From IMG/VR virus record IMGVR_UViG_3300047557_003128, positions 1 through 21,253 of that record: 21,253 bases of DNA; one strand, 5' to 3'. Shown here piece after piece: positions 6,898 to 13,866 of this stretch. Every line of letters begins with the position of its first letter. The stretch's first letter is position 1. Made by a program: the position numbers and the translations under genes. Source of the DNA: a virus. The notes beneath the pieces were generated by a model that had not been told where the DNA came from, ran no database searches, and saw nothing but the letters and a program-made list of their open reading frames with translations.

Positions 6898-9800
6898 ATG
6901 GCCGATCAAAGAATTACGGAACTCGTTGAACTTCCTCAGGGAGGCGTAGCTTCCAATGACGTTTTGCCCATTGCAGACGTTAGTGCCAGTCAAACCAAGA
7001 AAGTGCAAGTTAAGAGCCTGATTCAAGCAGGCTTTAACATTGCGGACGCATCGACTCTTGATATTTCAAAGATTAACCAGGCCAGCGCAGCGAAACTTAC
7101 TGGCACATCCATTGCCACTAATACGCTCACTTATGACAAGATTCAGCAGGTAAGCGCCAATAAGCTTCTTGGGCGAAGCGCATCTACTGGCAATGTAGAA
7201 GAAATTGATTGCACTGTTTATATTCGTACGCTTCTTGATGATGCCAATGCTGCCGCTGCTCGTTCCACATTGGAACTTGGCGTGGTTGCCACTGGCAATA
7301 CCATCAATACCAGTCTTCTTGAAGACCTAAGCGTTACCACTGGCAAGATCAACAACTTGGCCGTTACGGCTGCAAAGCTGGCTAGCGATGCAGTGGAAAC
7401 TGCGAAAATTCTTGATGGCGCTGTCACTTCTGCGAAAATTCAAACAAGTGGAATCACAGGCAGTAACGTAAGCGCTGGCGCTATTGACACGGTTCATCTG
7501 GCTACTAGCGGCGTCACGCTTATCAAGATGGCCGCCAATTCAGTTGGCACCATTCAATTAGTCGACAGCGGAATCACTCAAGCAAAGCTTGCCGCTGATG
7601 CAGTGGCAACTATTAATGTTGCTACCAGTGGCATCACGCAGCCCAAGCTTGCTGCAAATGCCGTCGCAACGATTAATCTCGTTGATAGTGGCGTTACTTT
7701 CGCAAAGCTTTCCTCGGACAGTGTCAATACGATTAATTTAGTTACAAGCGGCGTTACGCAAGCAAAGCTTGCTGCTGATGCAGTTGCAACGATTAATCTG
7801 GTTGATAGTGGAATCACTCAGCCAAAGCTTGCAAGTGGTTCAGTCGCCACCGTCAACGTCATTGATTCTGCCATCACTCTTGCAAAGATGGCAAGTGGTA
7901 GTGTCAACACCGCTCAGTTTGTAGACAGCGGCGTAACACAAGCCAAGCTTGCCTCTGGCGCTGTCAATACAATCAATTTAGTTGACAGCGGCATTACACA
8001 GCCCAAGCTTGCTGCCAATGCAATTGCCACTGTAAATATTGTCGACAGTGGAGTTACCACTGCAAAGCTTGCATCTGGCGCTGTCACTATTTCAAAGCTT
8101 AGTCTTTCTTCTGGAGAGCTTTCTGGCGCTGTAATCACTGCAAGCTCAATTCCTTCTGGAAGCTATGCAAGTGGTTCCGTCCCCACTGCTGCCATTGCAG
8201 ACAATTCCGTCACTTTTGCCAAGATTCAACAAGTGGCAAGTGGCGTATTGCTTGGTCGCGCCTCTGCTGGTAGCGGCAATGTGGAAAGCATTACTCTCAC
8301 AGAAGCAGGTAGAGCGCTCCTGGACGATGCCGACGCTGCTGCGCAGCGCACCACGCTTGGTTTGGAAACCATGGCTGTGCAGCCCGCATCTGGCGTAGCA
8401 ATCACTGGCGGCACGGCGGTACTCAGTAGTGGCACCATTACTTACGCCACAATCAATGGCGGTGTGATTAGTGGCATTACTGATCTTGCCATTGCAGACG
8501 GTGGCACGGGAGCCTCCACTGCTTCTGGAGCACGCACCAATCTTGGTTTGGCAATTGGCACTGATGTGCAAGCTTATGACCCTGCTCTTGCTTCCATCGC
8601 AGGACTTGCCACTGCATCTGGTCAGTTCATTTATACCACTGCTTCCGACACTTACGCTACTGCCACAATCACTGCTGCTGGTCGCGCCATTCTTGATGAT
8701 GCAGATGCGAGTGCGCAGCGTACCACGCTTGGACTTGGCTCGCTTGCCGTAAAAAATACAGTAGGAAGTGGCGATTACGATTCTTCTTCTATTGTCACTG
8801 CCAATATTGCCGATGGCGCAATTGCTACGGCAAAGCTTGCTGACAGTGGCGTTACCACTGTCAAGATTGTTGATGCAAACATCACAGCAGGTAAGCTTGC
8901 CAGTAATTCTGTTACTACAGCCAAGATTATTGACAGTGGCGTTACCACTGTCAAGATTGCTGACGGAGCTGTTTCTTACGCAAAAATTCAAGCCACTTCT
9001 GCAAGCGATGTACTGCTTGGTCGGTCCTCAGCAAGCGGTGGCACCGTAGAAGAAATCCCTTGCACTTCTGCTGCTCGTTCCATTCTTGATGATGCGACGA
9101 TTGCTGACATTCGCACAACGCTTGGTCTTGGCACATTAGCGCTGCAAAATGGCAGTTTTGCTGGCACATCCACTGGCACCAATACTGGCGACCAGACCAT
9201 CACGCTTTCTGGAGACGTTACAGGCACCGGCACTGGAGCGTTTGCCGCCACCATCGCCAACTCTGCAGTCACCTCAGCAAAGATCAATGATGGGGCAATT
9301 ATCACTGCAAAGATTAGTGACGATGCTGTTACTAGCGCCAAAATGGCAGATAATTCTGCTGCCATTGTTGCAGGCTCCACCCCGGTAGGCAGTGGTATCT
9401 TCATTGGCCAGCAATGGCTCAATACTGGCACTGGTGTTGAATACACTTGGACGGGCAGTGAATGGTTGCGGCAGTCTGGACTATCTACCACTGTTATTTC
9501 TGGCGACACTGTTTATAGCTTTACCACTTCTTATCCCGATGCCTTTAGTGCATCGATTGTTCCTGCATTAAACACGCAAGTTGCTACGCGCTTCTTTGCT
9601 GGTCCTGCAAGTGGTAGCGCTGATGCCGCCCCAACTTTCCGTGCCATCACTGCCAACGATCTCCCCAAAGGCACCACTTCAGCCTTGGGCGTAGCCCAAG
9701 CTGGCACGGGCTTGGTCACTGTTAGTGGCATCTTCAACCATGCCAATAGCGTTGCATCTGGTATTTATTACAAGGTGACAGTAGACCCGCAGGGGCATAT

Positions 9801-11178
9801 AAGCGCAGGGGAGGCAAGTCTTGTTGCAGATGACATTCCTGCTCTTCCTGCATCGAAAATCACCACTGGCACATTTGGTAGTGGCTTTATTGCGGACGAT
9901 TCCATTCTTGCTTCCAAGCTTGCTAACTATTCAGTGAGTCAGTTTGGCGAAGCACCGCCAGTTGCTGATTTCATTGGACAATTCTTCTTCAATCCATTGG
10001 AGAAAGATCTCTATCTGTGGGATGGTAACGTTTGGAACCCTGTTGGTATTAGCGTCGGGGAAATCATCTTTGGTGGCACATATAATGCAAGTGGGAATGT
10101 CATTGCTAGCACCAGTAGTGATGGCGCCGCCGTTGGCTTAAGCGTTGGTCAGCCACTGCCTTCTCCATCGGCCACTTTTAATCGTTATTACGTGGTGGTA
10201 GCGAGTGGCGGCACTGGCACATCGCCTGCTCCTGAGACCACTCTTCAGCCGCCCGATATTCTGCTTTGCAACGGCACTGCATGGACTGAAGTGGACGTTA
10301 GTTCCACCTATCTTTCTCAAACGGCTGCGCAGGTTTCATTTTCGCCTGCTGCGAACATTGCAAGCAGCAATGTGCAAGCTGCCATTGAAGAAGTTAGCAC
10401 GGAATGTAGAAATGTCAACAATGTAGCGAGTGGCATTCTTGCCGTTGGTTATGGCGGCACTAGCTTTAATTCCTATACAAAAGGAGATCTTCTCGTTGGT
10501 AGTGGTACCACTCTTATTAAGCAAGCAGTGGGAACCAATGGTCAAGTGCTAACTGCTAATTCAGCTTTTGGCGGAGGCGTGCATTGGACCACGCCTGCAA
10601 GCGGCACCGTTCTTTCAGTGAGCGCTAATGCTCCGCTCACTGTTGTCAGTGGCAGTACCACGCCAATTATTTCCATTCCCGATGCCACGACAAGCGTGCG
10701 TGGTAGCGTTCAGCTCACTGATTCCACCAGTACCACTAGTTCAACGCTTGCTGCTACTGCCACTGCAGTGAAGAGCGCTTTTGACCTGGCCAACGCTGCA
10801 TTGCCACGAGCCGGCGGCACTATCACTGGTGAAGTGGTTATTGGCACAACTGGCACGTTGTTGTTTGAAGGCTCCACGGATAATGCCTTTGAAATTCAGC
10901 TTGCTGCTGCTGATGCCACTTCAGACAAAATTGTCACTTTGCCAGACACCACTGGCACCATCATTACCACTGGAGACACTGGTACAGTCACCAATTTAAT
11001 GCTTGCTGGCAGCATTGCTGATACTAAGCTTTCCACGATTTCCACTGCCGGCAAGGTTAGCAATAGTGCCACCACTGCCACTAGTGCCAACACCGCCAGT
11101 GCAATTGTCGCTCGCGACGCAAGTGGCAATTTCTCCGCTGGCTCCATTGATGCCACCATTGATGAAGGTACTTTCTAA
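6898..11178 (+). CDS. Giant repeat-built tail fibre, 1426 aa
   Basis: The N-terminus, MADQRITELVELPQG...NDVLPIADVSASQTKKV, is of the kind that starts many cyanophage fibre proteins. Most of the chain is low-complexity, rich in Ala, Ser, Thr and Gly. Residues 182-401 are eleven 20-residue repeats (consensus VDSGVTQAKLAAxAVATINL). Four copies of a KIQ...LLGR...VEEI / LLDDA...RTTLGLG module lie at about residues 79-745, one of them partial. Two Trp-rich segments (GQQWLN...EWLRQSG near residue 835; LYLWDGNVWNPVG near 1035) may be carbohydrate-binding turns. The end is DATIDEGTF, a motif shared with two adaptor-like proteins in this window. It should form a long trimeric fibre, probably anchored by its N-terminus. 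The next gene follows a nested hairpin. Receptor specificity cannot be read from sequence. Confidence 0.75.
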   Translation: MADQRITELVELPQGGVASNDVLPIADVSASQTKKVQVKSLIQAGFNIADASTLDISKINQASAAKLTGTSIATNTLTYDKIQQVSANKLLGRSASTGNVEEIDCTVYIRTLLDDANAAAARSTLELGVVATGNTINTSLLEDLSVTTGKINNLAVTAAKLASDAVETAKILDGAVTSAKIQTSGITGSNVSAGAIDTVHLATSGVTLIKMAANSVGTIQLVDSGITQAKLAADAVATINVATSGITQPKLAANAVATINLVDSGVTFAKLSSDSVNTINLVTSGVTQAKLAADAVATINLVDSGITQPKLASGSVATVNVIDSAITLAKMASGSVNTAQFVDSGVTQAKLASGAVNTINLVDSGITQPKLAANAIATVNIVDSGVTTAKLASGAVTISKLSLSSGELSGAVITASSIPSGSYASGSVPTAAIADNSVTFAKIQQVASGVLLGRASAGSGNVESITLTEAGRALLDDADAAAQRTTLGLETMAVQPASGVAITGGTAVLSSGTITYATINGGVISGITDLAIADGGTGASTASGARTNLGLAIGTDVQAYDPALASIAGLATASGQFIYTTASDTYATATITAAGRAILDDADASAQRTTLGLGSLAVKNTVGSGDYDSSSIVTANIADGAIATAKLADSGVTTVKIVDANITAGKLASNSVTTAKIIDSGVTTVKIADGAVSYAKIQATSASDVLLGRSSASGGTVEEIPCTSAARSILDDATIADIRTTLGLGTLALQNGSFAGTSTGTNTGDQTITLSGDVTGTGTGAFAATIANSAVTSAKINDGAIITAKISDDAVTSAKMADNSAAIVAGSTPVGSGIFIGQQWLNTGTGVEYTWTGSEWLRQSGLSTTVISGDTVYSFTTSYPDAFSASIVPALNTQVATRFFAGPASGSADAAPTFRAITANDLPKGTTSALGVAQAGTGLVTVSGIFNHANSVASGIYYKVTVDPQGHISAGEASLVADDIPALPASKITTGTFGSGFIADDSILASKLANYSVSQFGEAPPVADFIGQFFFNPLEKDLYLWDGNVWNPVGISVGEIIFGGTYNASGNVIASTSSDGAAVGLSVGQPLPSPSATFNRYYVVVASGGTGTSPAPETTLQPPDILLCNGTAWTEVDVSSTYLSQTAAQVSFSPAANIASSNVQAAIEEVSTECRNVNNVASGILAVGYGGTSFNSYTKGDLLVGSGTTLIKQAVGTNGQVLTANSAFGGGVHWTTPASGTVLSVSANAPLTVVSGSTTPIISIPDATTSVRGSVQLTDSTSTTSSTLAATATAVKSAFDLANAALPRAGGTITGEVVIGTTGTLLFEGSTDNAFEIQLAAADATSDKIVTLPDTTGTIITTGDTGTVTNLMLAGSIADTKLSTISTAGKVSNSATTATSANTASAIVARDASGNFSAGSIDATIDEGTF
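7132..9132 (+). repeat. Dispersed LLGR / LLDDA-TTLGLG fibre modules (four copies)
   Basis: A module reading KIQ-x(6)-LLGR-x-S-x(2)-G-x-VEEI then R-x-LLDDA-x-A-x(3)-RTTLGLG occurs near 7132-7290, 8212-8365, 8660-8740 (second half only) and 8980-9132. The copies are separated by other sequence and differ at the DNA level, so they are old protein repeats rather than recent duplications. They probably form repeated folding units along the fibre shaft. Confidence 0.65.
7441..8100 (+). repeat. Eleven tandem 60-bp units inside the giant fibre gene
   Basis: The period is exactly 60 bp over 660 bp, in frame, each unit encoding 20 residues with the core DSG-[VI]-T-x-x-K-[LM]. Eight units carry AAGCTT at the same offset (units starting 7561, 7621, 7681, 7741, 7801, 7921, 7981, 8041). 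Copies differ from each other, mostly at third positions, so protein periodicity is kept while DNA drifts. The array encodes a regular fibre shaft. It is not a CRISPR array: there are no unique spacers and the reading frame is open throughout. Confidence 0.85.
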
Positions 11179-11190
11179 TCATTAAAAAGA

Positions 11191-11246
11191 AAAGCCTTTT
11201 AGAATTGCGAAAGACTGATTAGTCTTCTGTAATTCCGAAAGGCTTT
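11191..11246 (+). promoter_or_regulatory. Three-tier nested hairpin masking the ribosome-binding site of the S74 fibre
   Basis: Outer arms AAAGCCTTT (11191-11199) and AAAGGCTTT (11238-11246) are perfect complements. Inside them GAATT (11202-11206) pairs with AATTC (11231-11235). The core AAGACT (11211-11216) pairs with AGTCTT (11221-11226) around a GATT loop. The only ribosome-binding sequence before ATG 11251 is AAAGG (11238-11242), which lies in the outer arm and would be sequestered when folded. It may also work as a terminator for the giant fibre transcript, although the trailing T run is short. Either role is inferred from complementarity. Confidence 0.55.
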
Positions 11247-11250
11247 AATT

Positions 11251-13266
11251 ATGGCCGGTGTTCTTCAGCATCTGCGTTCATCAACGCTTAACAAGCGTCC
11301 TAATCCTGCTTCCATGGTTGATGGCCAATTGGCCATTAATTATGCAAGTGGAAGTCCTGGGGCTTTTTTCAAGGACAGCAACGGTAATTTAGTAAAAGTG
11401 GGGCCTGTGCATGTGGGAGCAACTGCTCCTAACGTGAGCCCTGCAAGTGGCGGCACTGCTGGTAATAGCCTTGGCGAGCAATGGCTTGATACCAGTGGTG
11501 GCACTTATGTGTTTAAGATTTGGGACGGGGCTTCGTGGCGCAGTGAGGCTGGTGAGTTTGTAAACGTCACTGGTGACACCATGACTGGAGCTTTGGGCGT
11601 TATTGCAGGCTCAGCTTCCACGCCAGGACTATTTTTTAGCGGGGACGCAAATTCTGGACTGTATTCCCCCGGCGCAGACCAAGTAGCCATCTCGACTAAT
11701 GGCACTGGGCGGTTGTTTGTTGACAGCAACGGGAATGTTGGCATCAACACAGCAAACACCATTGCACCAGGAGGATTCGGTTATGCAAGAGAATTTGCTT
11801 TAACTGGCGCAACATCAGGTGATTCAGCCGTCGCAATAAACCTAAGGGGATCCAGAACTGTTGCCGGGGGATTTGTCGACATTAACTTCTGGCATCAAAG
11901 CACATCTAATCGCGCTTACATCCAGGCTCGTCGCGGCTCTAGTGATAGTGCCATTGATCTGGACTTTATTACAAGTGGCGGCGCTGGGATGCGCCTGGAC
12001 TCCAGTGGCCGCTTAGGTCTGGGGACTAGTAGCCCTGGTTTTAAGTTAACTATTGAGGATGCTACGACACCCAGAATCCGCATCGGCGATGGTACCCGCC
12101 ATTTGAATATTGATGGCGGCTCCGCCACTCAAAACGCAGCTATAGGAACAGATTACGCGGGATCTTTTGGTATTTACACGAATGGGGCCGCAAATACACG
12201 ATTGCATGTTACCTCGGCAGGTAACGTAGGGATTGGCACTACGAGCCCTGGCGCAACATTAGATGTTAGTGGGACTGTTAATTTCAAACCTGCTGCGGGG
12301 TATAACGCTTTATTTCAGCAAAGCTCTACAACTTTGCGAATTAACTATTTGAATGACGCAGGATCAGCAAACGTATCGGCAACATACAGAGCAACTGACT
12401 TTGCCTGGCAGAAAGGAGATGGAGGTGAAGTTGCCCGCATCGACAGCTCCGGCAGGCTCCTGGTGGGCACGTCTTCTAGTTCTGCCGAGGCTAAATTTAT
12501 TGTCCAAGGTGGCGCTACTGCCGCCGGTGGAGCAATAAACATCCAGCGGAACGCAACTACTGCATCCGCTGGTAGCACGATTGGCTATATCAGCTTCGCC
12601 AATTCTGCTAACGACGCTGGCGCATTTATCTCTGCGGACGGTGACGGTACATGGAGCGCTGGCACTAGCCATCCAACGCTCTTAAAGTTCTCCACTACCG
12701 CCGACGGAGCGAGCAGCCCGACGGAGCGGATGAGGATAACGCAAAGCGGGGAACATGCAATGTTTTCCAACAGCGGTACGTTCACAGTAAATGCTTACAA
12801 CGCAAGCGCTGCTGGCACAATAAATGTCTTATTTCAAGGTCGCCATAGTGCTACTGGTGTTTTCAGTGGAACACAATCGTTTGTCGTGTACACAAACGGC
12901 AACGTTCAAAATACAAACGGGAGCTACGGGACTATTTCCGACGAAAAACTAAAAGAAAACATTGTCGATGCCAATTCGCAATGGGCAGATCTGAAAGCTA
13001 TCAAGATTCGCAACTGGAACTTCAAAGAAGAAACAGGGCACGGAACTCATCGTCAGATTGGCCCAATCGCTCAGGAACTCGAGAATGTATGCCCTGGCCT
13101 TGTCTTTGAAACACCCGACCGCGATGAAAACGGCAACGAAACTGAAGAAGTCACGAAAGGCGTAAATCAGTCCGTTCTTTACATGAAGGCGGTCAAGGCG
13201 CTGCAGGAAGCAATGGAGCGGATCGAAATCCTTGAGGCCAAAGTTGCGGCCATTGAGGGCGTGTAG
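11251..13266 (+). CDS. Tail fibre with S74 intramolecular chaperone domain, 671 aa
   Basis: Residues 1-60 form an anchor-like domain (VDGQLAINY...FFKDSNGNLVKVG). Near residues 74-98 is a Trp-rich EQWLD...IWDGASW segment. From residue 130 the shaft carries repeats such as GRLFVDSNGNVGI, RLDSSGRLGLGTSSP, VTSAGNVGIGTTSP and RIDSSGRLLVGTSS. The last 109 residues are a Peptidase S74 domain: S563-D-E-K-L-K568 is the Ser-Lys dyad signature, and the end (NQSVLYMKAVKALQEAMERIEILEAKVA) is the helical coiled-coil tail. In this family the domain trimerises the fibre and then cleaves itself off before the Ser, leaving a mature product of about 562 residues. AAAGG lies 8 nt before the ATG inside a hairpin. 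Receptor binding is inferred. Confidence 0.85.
   Translation: MAGVLQHLRSSTLNKRPNPASMVDGQLAINYASGSPGAFFKDSNGNLVKVGPVHVGATAPNVSPASGGTAGNSLGEQWLDTSGGTYVFKIWDGASWRSEAGEFVNVTGDTMTGALGVIAGSASTPGLFFSGDANSGLYSPGADQVAISTNGTGRLFVDSNGNVGINTANTIAPGGFGYAREFALTGATSGDSAVAINLRGSRTVAGGFVDINFWHQSTSNRAYIQARRGSSDSAIDLDFITSGGAGMRLDSSGRLGLGTSSPGFKLTIEDATTPRIRIGDGTRHLNIDGGSATQNAAIGTDYAGSFGIYTNGAANTRLHVTSAGNVGIGTTSPGATLDVSGTVNFKPAAGYNALFQQSSTTLRINYLNDAGSANVSATYRATDFAWQKGDGGEVARIDSSGRLLVGTSSSSAEAKFIVQGGATAAGGAINIQRNATTASAGSTIGYISFANSANDAGAFISADGDGTWSAGTSHPTLLKFSTTADGASSPTERMRITQSGEHAMFSNSGTFTVNAYNASAAGTINVLFQGRHSATGVFSGTQSFVVYTNGNVQNTNGSYGTISDEKLKENIVDANSQWADLKAIKIRNWNFKEETGHGTHRQIGPIAQELENVCPGLVFETPDRDENGNETEEVTKGVNQSVLYMKAVKALQEAMERIEILEAKVAAIEGV
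11681..11723 (+). repeat. 43-bp direct repeat, copy A (inside intact fibre gene)
   Basis: This copy matches 13824-13866 at 41 of 43 positions, with differences at the 7th and 26th bases. It encodes the junction VAISTNGTGRLFVD between the anchor part and the variable tip of the intact fibre. Both copies are in the same fibre reading frame, so recombination between them keeps the frame. Immediately after the repeat the two sequences diverge. Confidence 0.85.
11998..12027 (+). repeat. 30-bp identity island shared by the two fibre tips
   Basis: This stretch, encoding DSSGRLGLGT, is identical at the DNA level to 14111-14140 in the downstream fibre tip, although the sequences around it differ strongly. 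A second island, 12433-12456, is identical to 14558-14581 and encodes ARIDSSGR. Such islands in otherwise different sequence are marks of, and sites for, homologous exchange between tips. Confidence 0.75.
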
Positions 13267-13279
13267 GCCTACTCACTAA

Positions 13280-13387
13280 ATGCACTACCTAATTGCAGCA
13301 CTACTGTTGGTTATTGCCATCGTCTTCCCAATGGTCTGGATTTACGCAGGTCTTCCGTATCGGCGTGGTCCCTTCTTCTGGGATTGA
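13280..13387 (+). CDS. Small single-span membrane peptide, 35 aa
   Basis: ATG 13280 opens a 35-codon frame ending TGA 13385-13387, starting 13 bp after the fibre stop. The product begins MHYLIAALLLVIAIVFPMVW, a run of about 18 hydrophobic residues, then turns polar with YRRGPFFWD. It looks like a single transmembrane helix with a basic cytoplasmic end. No Shine-Dalgarno sequence is evident. It overlaps in another frame the unused N-terminal extension of the next gene, and this reading is favoured because it makes a clean membrane helix. Its role is unknown; holin- or superinfection-exclusion-like functions are possible but unsupported. It travels with the 126-aa gene between the two fibre tips. 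Confidence 0.5.
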   Translation: MHYLIAALLLVIAIVFPMVWIYAGLPYRRGPFFWD

Positions 13388-13448
13388 TGTAGTGTGGTGG
13401 GGCAGCGAGTTTGCACCTCCTGCCCCTGGCCACAGTTCCCTAGAAACC

Positions 13449-13829
13449 ATGACCAACGAAGATTACACGTTCCGGCCCACTGCGATTGTGGACCCAAACC
13501 CAACCAGTTTCCTCTTCCTGCGGGAAAATACGGAAGAAGTTATCCGGCTAGACAAGGAAGGCTTCCACTACAAAGGCGAGTTCATCGCTGATGCTGGTGA
13601 AGCGCATCGGCTGATGGTTGCGTTTCTGAAGCAGAACACCGCCCAGCCCGAGCCGCAGGGACCAACGGATGAGGAGCTGCTTCATATCGCCCGGTTCGCA
13701 ATAGAGCCTTACGCAGACTGCGGGATTGCTGTTGGCGAATATGAGGTGGAAACCGAATGCGCTATAGAAACGTATGGCAGCGAGCTGATCGCCTTTGCCC
13801 GCGCTGTCCTTGCCCGCTGGGGTAAGTAG
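13449..13829 (+). CDS. Conserved-looking cyanophage protein of unknown function, 126 aa
   Basis: The frame is open from 13293, but the first 52 codons read like non-coding sequence and overlap the 35-aa membrane peptide, so I prefer ATG 13449 (MTNEDYTFRPTAIVDPNPTSF). The product is soluble. Residues 28-50 (EEVIRLDKEGFHYKGEFIADAGE) and the end ELIAFARAVLARWG are patterns I recall from small hypothetical proteins of cyanophages; no function is known to me. A linker, QPEPQGPTDEE, separates the two halves. Its last codon and stop (AAG TAG, 13824-13829) lie inside copy B of the 43-bp repeat, so the gene abuts the fibre homology exactly. Its sequence is visibly richer in GC than neighbouring fibre DNA, suggesting separate origin. 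Confidence 0.65.
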   Translation: MTNEDYTFRPTAIVDPNPTSFLFLRENTEEVIRLDKEGFHYKGEFIADAGEAHRLMVAFLKQNTAQPEPQGPTDEELLHIARFAIEPYADCGIAVGEYEVETECAIETYGSELIAFARAVLARWGK

Positions 13830-13866
13830 TCATCTCGACTAATGGCACGGGGCGGTTGTTTGTTGA
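13824..13866 (+). repeat. 43-bp direct repeat, copy B (start of orphan fibre tip)
   Basis: This is the partner of 11681-11723 (41/43 identical). It begins at the AAGTAG that forms the last Lys codon and stop of the 126-aa gene and runs into GTTGA of the orphan tip. In the fibre frame it reads VVISTNGTGRLFVD directly after an in-frame TAA (13823-13825), so the tip has lost everything upstream of this motif. The repeat marks the edge of the inserted 2.1-kb segment 11681-13823. Confidence 0.85.

Noticed and set aside
7441-8100. Possible CRISPR-like array because of regular 60-bp spacing
   Set aside because: The whole period is repeated and protein-coding in frame; there are no unique spacers between identical repeats.
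8146-8991. 281-aa open frame on the minus strand
   Set aside because: It lies opposite the repeat-built fibre, is rich in Ser, Cys and Asn as expected from reverse reading of Ala/Thr/Gly codons, and mirrors the repeats. It is a shadow of the fibre gene, as are the other frames inside 6898-13266.
13293-13448. N-terminal extension of the 126-aa gene from ATG 13293
   Set aside because: The 52 extra residues (QHYCWLLPSSSQWSG...) look non-coding and overlap a clean membrane-helix peptide in another frame; ATG 13449 gives a natural N-terminus.
13816-13866. Programmed frameshift linking the 126-aa gene to the orphan fibre tip
   Set aside because: A -1 shift would have to occur just before TAG at 13827, and there is no slippery heptamer; the re-paired codon would be TAA. 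Direct-repeat recombination explains the structure better.
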